Below are positions 9,189-18,492 of a stretch of 64,000 bases of DNA, one piece after another. The position numbers and the translations under genes were made by a program. The notes beneath the pieces were generated by a model. The model was not told the DNA's origin, ran no database searches, and was given only the letters and a program-made list of their open reading frames with translations. Source of the stretch: Sediminibacterium ginsengisoli (lineage in GTDB: Bacteria; Bacteroidota; Bacteroidia; Chitinophagales; Chitinophagaceae); assembly GCA_945901845.1 (NCBI GenBank), contig CAMDLR010000006.1:1-64000 (forward strand). Direction: 5' to 3'. Positions within the stretch are counted from its first letter, which is position 1; every line of letters begins with the position of its first letter.

Positions 9189-9799
9189 AAAATATTTATA
9201 AGTTCGGATACCGATACAACGCATTACTACTGTGCATTATGGCCCTGGTATTTTTTGCGTGCACGCAAAAAAAGCAGGCCAATCCGCGCATACAAATTGA
9301 AACCAAGTACGGTGTTATTGTGGCTGAACTATATCCTAACAAAGCCCCTCAAACCTGCGCTGCTATTTTATCATACGTCGATTCTGGTTTTTATGAAGAC
9401 GCTTCTTTTTACCGCGTATTAAACGTAACCAACCAGCCTTCCAACGCACCCAAAACCGAAATTTTGCAGGGTGGACTTTGGAAAACCAATTACATGAAGC
9501 TCTACGAAATGAAAGGGATTCCGCACGAACCAACTTCTAAAACGGGAATTAAACATACCGATGGCGTTTTATCATTGGCACGCAATGTACCAGGCACTGC
9601 TAACGCCGAATTTTTTATTTGCATTGGCAGCCAATCTGGACTTGACGAAGGCGGTGAAAATGTAGAAGACAAACTTGGGTATGCAGCTTTTGGAAAAGTG
9701 ATAAGGGGCATGTCTGTGGTTCGAAAAATATATATGTTAAACGATCACGAACAAATGCTCACGCCACCTGTTGCTATCTATAACATTACCAGAAAATAA
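9167..9799 (+). CDS. cyclophilin-type peptidyl-prolyl isomerase lipoprotein
   Basis: Periplasmic proline isomerase. A hydrophobic segment ends in a lipobox (VFFAC) at about residue 31, so the protein is probably lipid-anchored. The cyclophilin core then begins (IQIETKYGVIVAELYPNKAPQTC) and continues with FYRVL, GVLSLARNVPGTANAEFFICIG and AAFGKVIRGMSVVRKI. The usual FHRV is FYRV here, and the tryptophan of the drug-binding site is not obvious. The start at 9167 lies within the preceding gene; the next ATG at 9239 would leave too short a signal sequence. uvrB begins 5 nt after the stop. Confidence 0.85.
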   Translation: MGLFNSVKNIYKFGYRYNALLLCIMALVFFACTQKKQANPRIQIETKYGVIVAELYPNKAPQTCAAILSYVDSGFYEDASFYRVLNVTNQPSNAPKTEILQGGLWKTNYMKLYEMKGIPHEPTSKTGIKHTDGVLSLARNVPGTANAEFFICIGSQSGLDEGGENVEDKLGYAAFGKVIRGMSVVRKIYMLNDHEQMLTPPVAIYNITRK

Positions 9800-9804
9800 C
9801 GCGA

Positions 9805-11838
9805 ATGCCTTTTACACTTCAAGCACCCTATACACCAGCAGGTGATCAGCCTGGAGCTATTGCACAGCTTACCGCTGGCATACTAGAGGGAGAGCAGTAT
9901 CAAACACTGCTTGGTGTAACGGGAAGCGGTAAAACATTTACCATCGCCAATGTTATTCAAAACACACAACGCCCAACGCTGGTGCTCACGCACAACAAAA
10001 CCCTTGTGGCACAGCTTTATGGCGAGTTCAAACAGTTCTTTCCCGACAACGCGGTAGGTTATTTTGTAAGCTATTACGATTATTATCAGCCCGAAGCCTA
10101 TATGCCCGTTACGGGTGTATACATCGAAAAAGATTTAAGCATCAATGAAGAACTAGATAAATTAAGGCTCCAGGCAACGGCACAATTATTAAGTGGTCGT
10201 AGAGATATTATTATTGTTGCGAGCGTGAGTTGTATTTATGGTATGGGAAATCCTACCGAATATGAAAATGGTATTGTGCGTATTCATACGGGACAGGTGG
10301 TTTCAAGACAAGCATTTTTACACGCACTCATCAATTCGTTGTATTCGCGCACGCAAGATGATTTTAAACGTGGTTCGTTTAGGGTAAAGGGTGATACGGT
10401 AGATATTAATTTACCGTACGTAGATTTTGGTTACCGCATCACTTTTTTTGGCGACGAAATTGAATCCATAGAAAGTATTGAAACCGAAACCAGCAAACGC
10501 ATTGGTACCATGGACAATGCTGCTATTTTTCCAGCTAATTTATATTTAGCGCCCAAAGACATGATTGTAGAAGTGATACACGAGATACAAGATGAAATGC
10601 GTGCGCAGTACGAATATTTTATGCGCGTTGGAAAAAAACAAGAAGCCAACCGCATCAAAGAAAGGGTAGAATATGATTTAGAAATGATTCGCGAATTAGG
10701 GTATTGCTCCGGCATCGAAAACTATTCTCGTTTTTTTGATAGAAGAAAACCCGGTACCAGACCCTTTTGTTTACTCGATTATTTCCCAAAAGATTTTTTA
10801 TGCATCATTGATGAGAGCCATCAAACCATTCCGCAAGTCGCGGGCATGTATGGTGGCGATAGGTCTAGAAAAATGACGCTCGTAGATTATGGATTTCGTT
10901 TACCCAGCGCGATAGACAACCGACCACTTAATTTTCATGAGTTTGATAACATGATTGGTCAAACCATTTTTGTGAGCGCCACCCCTGCCGAATATGAACT
11001 TGAAAAAACCGGAGGTGTAGTGGTAGAACAGGTTGTAAGGCCCACCGGGCTTTTGGATCCCCCCATTGAGGTTCGTCCAAGTCATCATCAAATCGATGAT
11101 TTACTCCACGAAATAGATCTTCGTATTGCAAGTGGCGACCGCGTGCTTATTACAACACTAACCAAGCGCATGGCCGAAGAGATGAATAGTTATTTAGCCA
11201 AGCGAAATATAAAAGCCAAATACATCCATAGTGATGTGGATACACTTGAGCGCGTAGAAATTTTACGTGATCTGCGCCTTGGTGTAATAGACGTACTTGT
11301 CGGTGTAAACCTTTTAAGAGAGGGCCTTGATTTGCCAGAAGTTTCACTCGTTGCTATTTTAGACGCAGACAAAGAAGGTTTTTTACGGAATGAAAAATCA
11401 TTGACACAAACAGCGGGTCGTGCAGCCCGAAACGTAAATGGACTCGTTATTTTTTATGCCGATAAAATGACCATGAGCATGCAACGCACCATCGATGAAA
11501 CGTCTCGACGTAGAGCCAAACAAGTTACTTACAACGAGATACACAATATAACACCAACAACGGTTTCAAAAAGTAAGGAGCAGGTGTTTGCCCAAACATC
11601 GGTGCTTGATATTAAGGGGTACGATCCGTCTAACGCCATGCAACAAAACAACGACAAGAAAGAAAGTCAAACTTTTGCAGAGCAGGTGGTGTATTCAACC
11701 ATTCCTCAAATAGAAAAAGCCGTCAAGCAAGCTAAAAAAGAAATGGATGCCGCTGCAAAAGACATGGACTTTATAGAAGCCGCCCGCCTCAGAGATGAAA
11801 TGTTCCGTTTACAAAAAATAAGCGAGGAGATGAAATAA
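9805..11838 (+). CDS. uvrB: excinuclease ABC subunit B
   Basis: Damage-verifying helicase-like subunit of nucleotide excision repair. Walker A GVTGSGKTF lies near residue 40, and the beta-hairpin YYDYYQPEAYMP that clamps the DNA strand near residue 92. DESHQT is the Walker B/DEAD equivalent, and the helicase motif VGVNLLREGLDLPEVSLVAILDADKEGF is present. A C-terminal UVR domain (MDFIEAARLRDEMFRLQK) contacts UvrC. The 677-residue length is standard. It is tightly behind the cyclophilin gene. No other uvr genes are in the window. Confidence 0.98.
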   Translation: MPFTLQAPYTPAGDQPGAIAQLTAGILEGEQYQTLLGVTGSGKTFTIANVIQNTQRPTLVLTHNKTLVAQLYGEFKQFFPDNAVGYFVSYYDYYQPEAYMPVTGVYIEKDLSINEELDKLRLQATAQLLSGRRDIIIVASVSCIYGMGNPTEYENGIVRIHTGQVVSRQAFLHALINSLYSRTQDDFKRGSFRVKGDTVDINLPYVDFGYRITFFGDEIESIESIETETSKRIGTMDNAAIFPANLYLAPKDMIVEVIHEIQDEMRAQYEYFMRVGKKQEANRIKERVEYDLEMIRELGYCSGIENYSRFFDRRKPGTRPFCLLDYFPKDFLCIIDESHQTIPQVAGMYGGDRSRKMTLVDYGFRLPSAIDNRPLNFHEFDNMIGQTIFVSATPAEYELEKTGGVVVEQVVRPTGLLDPPIEVRPSHHQIDDLLHEIDLRIASGDRVLITTLTKRMAEEMNSYLAKRNIKAKYIHSDVDTLERVEILRDLRLGVIDVLVGVNLLREGLDLPEVSLVAILDADKEGFLRNEKSLTQTAGRAARNVNGLVIFYADKMTMSMQRTIDETSRRRAKQVTYNEIHNITPTTVSKSKEQVFAQTSVLDIKGYDPSNAMQQNNDKKESQTFAEQVVYSTIPQIEKAVKQAKKEMDAAAKDMDFIEAARLRDEMFRLQKISEEMK

Positions 11839-11889
11839 CCGGTTCAGCCCTTTGTAGAAAGTATAGATTTCTTATCTTGTTATCCAACG

Positions 11890-12468
11890 ATGCTGCCTAT
11901 GCGCTTTTTTTGGTCTCTATTTGTATGGATTACCGGATGGAAAATTCAGAAAAACTTTCCCTATCATTTAGATAAGTGTGTATTAATTGTGGCACCGCAT
12001 ACCAGCGCCTGGGATTTTATAGTTGGTCTTGCCATAAGAAGTGTGAGGCATTTGGAACATGTTAAATACCTAGGTAAAGACTCTTTATTTAAGGGGCCCT
12101 TTGCTTTTATCTTTAAAAGCACGGGGGGCTTTCCCGTAGACCGGTTTAACAAGCACAATATGGTGGACCAGGTTGTTGCACTTTTTAATAGCCACGATAA
12201 ATTTGTGTTGGCGCTATCACCAGAGGGAACCAGAAAAAAAACAGAAAGATTGCGTACCGGCTTTTACCATATTGCAAAAAACGCAGGTGTGCCCATTGTA
12301 ATGATTGGATTAGACTTTGGTAAAAAGGAAGTCACGTTTGCCGAACCGTTTTATACCACCAATAACGAATCCGCCGATTTTTTAAAAATAATTACATTTT
12401 TTGCGCCTCTCCAAGGAAAAATTCCTGCATACGGAATGGCACATTTATTAGACACGTATAAAAAATAA
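11890..12468 (+). CDS. lysophospholipid acyltransferase family protein
   Basis: Short PlsC-like acyltransferase, 192 residues. The H-x4-D motif is in APHTSAWDF, followed by GGFPVDR and LSPEGTRKKTERLRTGFYHIA, the expected substrate-binding block. It has only an N-terminal hydrophobic stretch and no long membrane tail, unlike the homologue at 7263. The gene ends 2 nt before an acyl-CoA ligase, suggesting that the two activate and transfer fatty acids together. A start at M4 (11899) is equally possible. Confidence 0.85.
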   Translation: MLPMRFFWSLFVWITGWKIQKNFPYHLDKCVLIVAPHTSAWDFIVGLAIRSVRHLEHVKYLGKDSLFKGPFAFIFKSTGGFPVDRFNKHNMVDQVVALFNSHDKFVLALSPEGTRKKTERLRTGFYHIAKNAGVPIVMIGLDFGKKEVTFAEPFYTTNNESADFLKIITFFAPLQGKIPAYGMAHLLDTYKK

Positions 12469-12470
12469 CC

Positions 12471-14111
12471 ATGGCTAATTATCCTACACTCATTGATAAG
12501 TTTTGTGCATTTGAACAATCACAACCGGATCAATTGTTTTTATCGGAACCAGTAGCGGGTAGCTATAAAAATTTTACTTGGGCAGAGGCCGGACAGCAAG
12601 TAAGAAAAATGGCTGCCGCATTAAATGCAATGGGTCTTGGCAAAGACGATAAAGTAGCGATACTAAGTAAAAATTGTGCGCACTGGATTATGGCAGATTT
12701 GGCCATTTCATTTGCAGGTTGTGTATCGGTACCGATGTATCCAAACATGACGCCTGATTCTATTCAACAAATTTTAGAACACAGCGAAGCCAAAGCTATT
12801 TTTTTTGGAAAACTAGATGGCGCAGATCAAATGCGAAAAGGTGTTCCAGAAAATTTAATCGTAATAGGTTTCCCCTTTTACCTCGAAAAAAAAACACAAA
12901 ACTGGGATGATTTAATTGCAGCGCAACAACCCGTAGAAGGCAATCCGGTAAAGGATCCTATGGCGCTTGCCACAATTATATATACTTCTGGAACCACGGG
13001 TCAGCCAAAGGGTGTGATGCATAATTTTCACGCAATTGGATTTGCGGTTGACAAATTTTTGAACCATATACATCAAATTAAAAAAGAAATATTTTTTTCT
13101 TATTTACCGCTTTGTCACGTAGCAGAAAAAATGCTCGTAAAGTGTGGTGCTATATTTACAGGAAGTACCATTTATTTTGTAGAAAGCCAAGATACCTTTA
13201 CTGCTAATTTGGTGCATACACAACCCACTGTATTTTTAGCGGTACCGCGTATCTGGGAAAAAATGCAAGAAGGTGTTTTATCAAAAATGCCACAAAGAAA
13301 ATTAAGCACACTACTTAGCATTCCTATTATTTCTTCTATTATTAAAAAAGCGATAAAAAAGAAACTAGGTCTTTCTAAAGCCAGGTTTATTTTTACCGGT
13401 GCTTCACCTATTAGTGTTGCGCTTCAAGAGTGGTTTGCCAAACTAGATATTATTATTTTAGAAGCGTACGGGATGACAGAAAACTCGGCGCTGTCTCACG
13501 CCAATAGGGTTGGCTTACATAGATTTGGTACGGTGGGTCAGACCTACACGGATGTAGAAGTAAGACTGAGTGCCGAAAATGAAGTGCAGGTTAAAAGTGA
13601 AGCGTCAATGCTAGGTTATTATAAAGAGCCCGGGCTAACCGCCGAATCTTTCGAAGACGGCTTCTTAAAAACGGGGGATGAGGGCGCTATCGATGAAAAT
13701 GGCTATCTAACCATTACGGGACGTATCAAAGACCAGTTTAAAACCAGCAAGGGTAAATACATTATGCCGGCACCTATCGAAAACAAACTATTGGAACACC
13801 CCCTCATTAGCCAGGCCTGTGTAGTAGGTTCGGGTATGAGTTCGCCATTTGTGCTTTGTACACTCGCCCCAACGGCACAAGTACCAACAGGCCTTGACGT
13901 TGATTTGAGCAACTTTTTGGAGAAAATTAATAGCAAACTAGACCACCACGAACGACTTTCTAAAATGGTCATTTGTAAAGAAGAGTGGAGTATTCCTAAT
14001 GGTCTTCTAACGCCAACGTTAAAAATTAAGCGAAAATCGATAGAATCGTATTATGGAAATAACTACGACCAGTGGCTAAAGGAGGAGAAAAAGGTTATTT
14101 TTGTATCTTAA
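12471..14111 (+). CDS. AMP-dependent long-chain acyl-CoA synthetase (FadD-like)
   Basis: Activates a fatty acid to acyl-AMP and then to acyl-CoA. The AMP-binding P-loop TIIYTSGTTGQPKGVMHNF lies near residue 165, FSYLPLCHVAEKM marks the long-chain family, ILEAYGMTENSALSH is the A5 motif, and FLKTGDEGAIDENGYLTITGR with DQFKTSKGKYIMP gives the hinge and linker blocks. The 546-residue length is slightly short for the group. The translationally close upstream acyltransferase supports a phospholipid acyl-recycling role. The last 30 nt include a TATTTTTG that may serve as promoter for the following ompA-like gene. Confidence 0.93.
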   Translation: MANYPTLIDKFCAFEQSQPDQLFLSEPVAGSYKNFTWAEAGQQVRKMAAALNAMGLGKDDKVAILSKNCAHWIMADLAISFAGCVSVPMYPNMTPDSIQQILEHSEAKAIFFGKLDGADQMRKGVPENLIVIGFPFYLEKKTQNWDDLIAAQQPVEGNPVKDPMALATIIYTSGTTGQPKGVMHNFHAIGFAVDKFLNHIHQIKKEIFFSYLPLCHVAEKMLVKCGAIFTGSTIYFVESQDTFTANLVHTQPTVFLAVPRIWEKMQEGVLSKMPQRKLSTLLSIPIISSIIKKAIKKKLGLSKARFIFTGASPISVALQEWFAKLDIIILEAYGMTENSALSHANRVGLHRFGTVGQTYTDVEVRLSAENEVQVKSEASMLGYYKEPGLTAESFEDGFLKTGDEGAIDENGYLTITGRIKDQFKTSKGKYIMPAPIENKLLEHPLISQACVVGSGMSSPFVLCTLAPTAQVPTGLDVDLSNFLEKINSKLDHHERLSKMVICKEEWSIPNGLLTPTLKIKRKSIESYYGNNYDQWLKEEKKVIFVS

Positions 14112-14184
14112 ACCCTATTAAAACGCAATTTTTTACCAATAAACGCGTTTATATATCGATTAACTATCAATAATTTATACTGTT

Positions 14185-15090
14185 ATGAAACTAAAACAAC
14201 TATTCACAGTAATCGGAGCTTCAGCATTGCTGGTTTCTTGTGTAAGCACAAAGAAGTTTAAAGAAAGTGAAGCTAAGTATGTTCAATTAAGTGGTTCTTA
14301 CTTAGATATGCAAGAAAAGTACCGTGCCCTTCAGGATGAAGTTAAAGCCATCCAGGCACAGTTAGACAAATCAAAATCTGCTAATTCTGAATTAAGCGCA
14401 AGAAAAGCCACACTAGAGGAGCAAATCTTAGGCTTAAATGAGCAAGTAGAATATTTGCGTAAAAACAGCAGCACTGCAATGGAACAGTTAAAAGATTTGT
14501 CTGTAATCACCGGCGCACAAGCTGAGAGCATTAAAAAATCTTTAGAAAATATTGGTGCAAAGGATATTTACATTAGAGACTTACAAGGTTCAATTGCGCG
14601 TAAAGATTCTTTAAACATGGCGCTTGTAATGAACCTAAAAGGTGCTATAGGAAATTTAGATGACCAAGACATCAATGTTAAAGTTGATAAGGGTGTTGTA
14701 TATGTAGATATTTCTGATAAATTATTATTTAAAACAGGAAGCTATGATGTTACTGAGCGCGCTAAAGTAGTGTTAGGTAAAGTAGCAAAAGTTTTAGCTG
14801 CACAACCGGATATTGAATTTATGGTTGAAGGTCACACAGATAATGTAGCGATCAGCACAGACGAATTAAATGACAACTGGGATTTGAGTGTTAAGCGTGC
14901 AACATCTATTGTTCGCATCTTACAAAAATCGTATGGACTTGACCCAAAACGCATGACAGCAGCGGGTCGTAGCGAATACTTGCCAGTATCAGATAATAGT
15001 ACTCTTGCAGGTAGAGCAACTAACAGAAGAACAAGAATTGTGGTATTACCTCAACTCGATCAGTTCTTCAAATTATTAGAAAAAAAGTAG
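14185..15090 (+). CDS. OmpA family lipoprotein with coiled coil
   Basis: Likely links the outer membrane to peptidoglycan. The N-terminus is a lipoprotein signal with a lipobox ending at ALLVSC (Cys about 19). Residues 30-110 form a heptad-rich coiled coil (LDKSKSANSELSARKATLEEQ region). From about residue 185 an OmpA C-terminal domain follows, with FMVEGHTDN and NWDLSVKRATSIVRIL and the peptidoglycan-binding Asp/Arg pattern ATNRRTRIVVLP. There is no beta-barrel, so it is not a porin. It is followed by a strong bidirectional terminator. Confidence 0.92.
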   Translation: MKLKQLFTVIGASALLVSCVSTKKFKESEAKYVQLSGSYLDMQEKYRALQDEVKAIQAQLDKSKSANSELSARKATLEEQILGLNEQVEYLRKNSSTAMEQLKDLSVITGAQAESIKKSLENIGAKDIYIRDLQGSIARKDSLNMALVMNLKGAIGNLDDQDINVKVDKGVVYVDISDKLLFKTGSYDVTERAKVVLGKVAKVLAAQPDIEFMVEGHTDNVAISTDELNDNWDLSVKRATSIVRILQKSYGLDPKRMTAAGRSEYLPVSDNSTLAGRATNRRTRIVVLPQLDQFFKLLEKK

Positions 15091-15115
15091 TCTTTACTAA
15101 CCCAATCCTATATTT

Positions 15116-15150
15116 GAGAGCGCTTCCTACAAGGAGGCGCTCTCTTTTTT
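15116..15150. terminator. bidirectional terminator between ompA-like gene and L,D-transpeptidase
   Basis: A 13-bp stem with one G-U pair (gagagcgcttcct with aggaggcgctctc) and a 3-nt loop, followed by TTTTTT. The left gene ends 26 nt before it, and the convergent gene's stop codon lies inside the stem. Confidence 0.9.
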
Positions 15151-15813
15151 GTAGACTGGCGCATATATAAAAAAGCAGGAGCCATCTTTAATTGATTCAA
15201 TTAAAGATTTATTAATTTTCTCTGGTACTGCTGGGCAACCCCAACTTCTTCCCATACCATATTTTTGTTTAGCCAAATTTTCATTCACATAGGGTGCGCC
15301 ATGAATGACAACCGATCTAGCTAATGCATGATCATTAATTCCCTTTTCTTTTCCATCTAGCTCCAAAGACAATCCATTTTTTCCGTTGTAGGTATTTTTA
15401 GTCACAAAAAAACCAAGACTACTTTTTAAGCTATTTATATTATTGGAAAAACTTTTTGCTATTGCAGCACCTGAATTTTTTCCATGCGCTACATAATCGT
15501 AAAAAATCAATTCTTGCGAAATCAAATTGATAACAAAGAGTCTTTTTTGTGAAGAAGGAAGGCTAAAGTCAACAATTGACAGCACGGCGCTGTTCATTAA
15601 TTTACCCTGTGCTAATAGTTTTTCAAAACCCCTTACGGCTAAGTCAAACGCTTTTTTTGAAAGACCGCGCTGCTCAAGATCCAGTTTTTGGTAAAGCTGC
15701 TCTTTTGGGAGGGGTTCGGCAAAACAGGCGTTGCTTAAGGTCAAAAAAAGGCAAAATGCCACCAATTTGGCGCCTTTTTTAAATAAATCTTGTATGTGTT
15801 GAAGCTTAATCAA
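15127..15813 (-). CDS. murein L,D-transpeptidase catalytic domain family protein (YkuD_2 type)
   Basis: Predicted periplasmic enzyme acting on peptidoglycan stem peptides. A signal sequence (KLVAFCLFLTLSNACFAEP) is followed by a 190-residue domain. It carries RLFVINLISQELIFYDYVAHGKNSG-like strands, RSVVIHGAPY with the catalytic His, and GMGRSWGCPAVP with the catalytic Cys, the signature of the YkuD_2 subgroup. It is unrelated in detail to the larger L,D-transpeptidase at 54704, which has a SIGCLR motif. The 228-residue length is typical. It lies alone between terminators. Confidence 0.85.
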   Translation of the reverse strand: MIKLQHIQDLFKKGAKLVAFCLFLTLSNACFAEPLPKEQLYQKLDLEQRGLSKKAFDLAVRGFEKLLAQGKLMNSAVLSIVDFSLPSSQKRLFVINLISQELIFYDYVAHGKNSGAAIAKSFSNNINSLKSSLGFFVTKNTYNGKNGLSLELDGKEKGINDHALARSVVIHGAPYVNENLAKQKYGMGRSWGCPAVPEKINKSLIESIKDGSCFFIYAPVYKKESASL

Positions 15814-15890
15814 GCAGTAAAGGTACCTGTTTTATAGCTTAAAAACTTGTTAAATAGCAAAAATGAAGCCTAAAACCTTGATTATCAACA

Positions 15891-15925
15891 AAAAAAATCC
15901 CGCCTTAGGATTAACTATGGCGGGA
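15891..15925 (-). terminator. hairpin terminator of adk
   Basis: tcccgcc pairs with ggcggga around a 14-nt loop. Read on the minus strand it is followed by a run of eight T's interrupted once, and lies 35 nt past the adk stop. Confidence 0.85.
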
Positions 15926-15959
15926 AAGCAGTTAGCTGTTGGTTAAACTAGCTATATAA

Positions 15960-16538
15960 CTAAGACAACCTTTTATCAATTTCGCTGCGTAGAGATGAAA
16001 ATATTTCTTCTACCGTTCCTTCTCCCTTGATTTTCACCACTTTATCAAAACCAGCATAGTAGTTTGCTACTACCGTTGTTTTTTGTTCGTATTCAGTAAT
16101 ACGTGCTTTAATCACCGTATCGTTGGTATCATCAGATCTTCCAGAGGTTAACCCCCTGTTTAATAAGCGTTTAACGAGCTCTTCTTCGCTTACTTCTAAT
16201 GCAAGCACTAAGCTAATTTCGGTTTCTTTGAGCGCTAAAAGCTTGTCAAGGGCAATACTTTGCGCCTCTGTACGTGGAAATCCATCAAATAAAAACCCCT
16301 TTGCAGCTGGATTGTTATCCAGGGCCGAGCTAATCATGCCAATTACTACCTCATCCGGAACCAACTGACCTTGATCCATAAAACGCTTGGCTTCTAGGCC
16401 AAGTGGCGTCTGATTGGCAATTTCACTTCTTAATAAATCGCCGGTAGAAAGGTGTTTTAATCCATAAGATGCAATTAGATTCTCGCTTTGCGTACCTTTT
16501 CCACTGCCAGGAGGTCCAAATAAAATAATATTAAACAT
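15960..16538 (-). CDS. adk: adenylate kinase
   Basis: Interconverts ATP + AMP and two ADP. The start is set at the ATG at 16538 (MFNIILFGPPGSGKGTQ), dropping nine residues of the ORF-track model. The P-loop GPPGSGKGTQ, the AMP-binding LSTGDLLRSEI and DGFPRTEAQ, and a short lid are all standard; the short lid without zinc Cys gives the 190-residue form common in Bacteroidota. It is followed by its own terminator and diverges from msrB. Confidence 0.97.
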   Translation of the reverse strand: MFNIILFGPPGSGKGTQSENLIASYGLKHLSTGDLLRSEIANQTPLGLEAKRFMDQGQLVPDEVVIGMISSALDNNPAAKGFLFDGFPRTEAQSIALDKLLALKETEISLVLALEVSEEELVKRLLNRGLTSGRSDDTNDTVIKARITEYEQKTTVVANYYAGFDKVVKIKGEGTVEEIFSSLRSEIDKRLS

Positions 16539-16643
16539 GTTGATTGGGATTCTTGCTTGCAACAAATATACGAATTTGGCCTAATACACAACTAAACCAA
16601 GGACCCTTTTGTTATACCTTTAAATACCAGATCTTGGCAGAAT

Positions 16644-17183
16644 ATGAAAAAGATAATGCTCTATTTATTATGCTTGATAACCGTGCAAAGCTGCAGTGGA
16701 TCTACGTTACATCAAAAAGCGACAATTATGGAAGACACGACTAAAAACAATAATCCGCATTTTTCTAGAACCGATACCACTAAAATTGCTGTGGCAGAAG
16801 ATGCTTGGAAAAAAATATTATCGCCGGAGGTATTTTATATAGCTAGGCAAAAAGGAACCGAAAGACCTTGGACCAGTAAGTTTGAAGATTTTAAAGAATT
16901 AGGTACTTATTCTTGCGCCGTTTGTGGCAATGCGCTTTTTAAAAGCAACACCAAATTTGATAGTGGTTGTGGATGGCCTAGTTTTTTTGAGCCACTTACA
17001 AAAACGTCTATTATTTATTTACAAGACAATACGCTTGGGATGAAAAGAACAGAGGTTCAGTGCGGCAGGTGCGAATCTCACCTAGGTCATGTGTTTGAAG
17101 ACGGCCCCCCACCAACAGGACTCCGCTATTGTATTAATGGTGTCGTATTGGATTTTGTGCCTAAACCAGCCGACAAAAAATAA
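16644..17183 (+). CDS. msrB: peptide-methionine (R)-S-oxide reductase, exported lipoprotein
   Basis: Reduces methionine-R-sulfoxide in proteins. A lipoprotein signal ends at VQSCSG (Cys 17), so the enzyme should work in the periplasm. The SelR domain shows the two zinc CxxC pairs (CAVCG and CGRC), CGWPSF, GHVFEDGPPPTGLRYCINGVVLDF with the catalytic Cys in RYCIN, and the usual spacing. The length of 179 residues includes an about 45-residue linker. Extracytoplasmic MsrB needs an electron source across the membrane; none is visible nearby. Confidence 0.94.
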   Translation: MKKIMLYLLCLITVQSCSGSTLHQKATIMEDTTKNNNPHFSRTDTTKIAVAEDAWKKILSPEVFYIARQKGTERPWTSKFEDFKELGTYSCAVCGNALFKSNTKFDSGCGWPSFFEPLTKTSIIYLQDNTLGMKRTEVQCGRCESHLGHVFEDGPPPTGLRYCINGVVLDFVPKPADKK

Positions 17184-17267
17184 ATCCATTTTTCGATATC
17201 CGAAAAATTGCGTGGGGCCGCTACTCCCCCGATAAATTTGTTTATTTTTGTTATTCAATTTGATACT

Positions 17268-17867
17268 ATGATTACTACAGGAAGCTCTATCATTAGCATT
17301 TATACCGAGATGACCCCCAATCCTGAAACCATGAAATTTGTGGCAAACAAATTATTGTATCCAGGAAAAAGCCTAGATGTTGCCGACGAAACACTTGCGG
17401 TCGCATCTCCGCTTGCAAAAGAGTTATTTAGTTTTCCTTTTATCAAAGCTGTATTTATTGCTTCAAATTTTGTAACACTTACAAAAACCCCAGATACTGA
17501 CGATTGGCAGGATGTTATTCCAACCATTAAAACTTTTTTACAAGAGTATCTAGAAAATGGCGGTGTTGTAGTGAACGAAGAAGAGGTAGCAAAAATGAAA
17601 CAAGAAGCGACCAATACGGTTAATGCAGATGATGATGATATTGTAAAGCGTGTAAAAGAATTATTAGAAAATTACGTGAAGCCAGCCGTAGAAATGGATG
17701 GCGGTGCGATACAATTTAAAAGCTACAATGATGGCGTTGTAAACTTAATGTTACAAGGTAGTTGTAGTGGATGCCCTTCTTCGATGGTAACATTAAAAGC
17801 CGGTATCGAAGGTATGATGAAACGCATGATACCCGAAGTGAAAGAAGTGGTTGCAGAGGCCGAATAA
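17268..17867 (+). CDS. NifU family iron-sulfur scaffold/carrier (Nfu)
   Basis: Delivers Fe-S clusters to apoproteins. The ATG at 17268 is chosen over the ORF-track start at 17208 because the Nfu N-terminal domain opens with MTPNPETMKFVANK shortly after it. The C-terminal NifU domain contains DGGAIQF and the cluster-binding C-x2-C in LQGSCSGCPSS. At 199 residues it matches the two-domain Nfu form. A TATTTTTG element (17243-17250) lies 18 nt upstream. pnuC starts 1 nt after the stop, so the gene may head the pnuC-nadR operon. Confidence 0.93.
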   Translation: MITTGSSIISIYTEMTPNPETMKFVANKLLYPGKSLDVADETLAVASPLAKELFSFPFIKAVFIASNFVTLTKTPDTDDWQDVIPTIKTFLQEYLENGGVVVNEEEVAKMKQEATNTVNADDDDIVKRVKELLENYVKPAVEMDGGAIQFKSYNDGVVNLMLQGSCSGCPSSMVTLKAGIEGMMKRMIPEVKEVVAEAE

Positions 17868-17868
17868 A

Positions 17869-18492
17869 ATGAGCCCCGATAGTTTATACCAATCTTTCAT
17901 AGATGGTTTATTACAAACATCCGCACTAGAATTTATTGCCGTGCTTGCAGGTATTGCAAGTGTATGGTTTAGCAAAAAAGAACAGGTACTCGTGTATCCT
18001 GTGGGCCTTATCAATACCACCATTTTTGTTTACTTAAGTTTTAAAGGTCACCTACTTGGTGAAGCCAGTGTAAATATTTATTACACGGTTATGAGTATTT
18101 ATGGATGGTGGTTGTGGACGCGCAAAAACGATCAGCAACAAACAATTATACAGATCCAGTTTTCAAACAACAAAGAACTTTTACAACAGCTCTTATTTTT
18201 TGGATTTTTTTATATCGTACTCTATACTGCGCTTTATTTTTCTAAAGCTTCTTTTGCACCAGGCGCAATACCTTGGGCCGATGCATTATCAAGTGCAGCA
18301 GCCTACACAGGCATGTGGTTAATGGCCAAGAAAAAAGTAGAAAGTTGGTACTATTGGATAGCCACAAATATTTTTTCGATACCCCTTTATTTTGTGAAAG
18401 GGTATGTATTTACCAGTGTTCAATTTTTTGTTTTGTTGATGCTCGCTATTGCAGGACTCATTGAATGGCGTAAAAAAGCGCAGTCCGTATGA
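17869..18492 (+). CDS. pnuC: nicotinamide riboside transporter PnuC
   Basis: Facilitates nicotinamide riboside uptake, which is trapped by phosphorylation by the neighbouring NadR-type kinase. The ATG at 17869 is used; the ORF-track start lies inside nfu. The protein of 207 residues has about seven hydrophobic segments and the PnuC hallmarks NIYYTVMSIYGWWLW, YTGMWLMAKKKVESWYYWI and YVFTSVQFFVLL. It overlaps nadR by 4 nt (ATGA), strong evidence for translational coupling and for nicotinamide riboside rather than thiamin as substrate. Confidence 0.92.
   Translation: MSPDSLYQSFIDGLLQTSALEFIAVLAGIASVWFSKKEQVLVYPVGLINTTIFVYLSFKGHLLGEASVNIYYTVMSIYGWWLWTRKNDQQQTIIQIQFSNNKELLQQLLFFGFFYIVLYTALYFSKASFAPGAIPWADALSSAAAYTGMWLMAKKKVESWYYWIATNIFSIPLYFVKGYVFTSVQFFVLLMLAIAGLIEWRKKAQSV

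Noticed and set aside
17243-17250. Full promoter for nfu
   Set aside because: TATTTTTG is a good -7 box but no TTTG/TTG lies at the right distance, so I mention it only inside the nfu entry.
17869-18492. Thiamin transporter (PnuT)
   Set aside because: Coupling to a NadR-type kinase and lack of thiamin genes next to it favour nicotinamide riboside.
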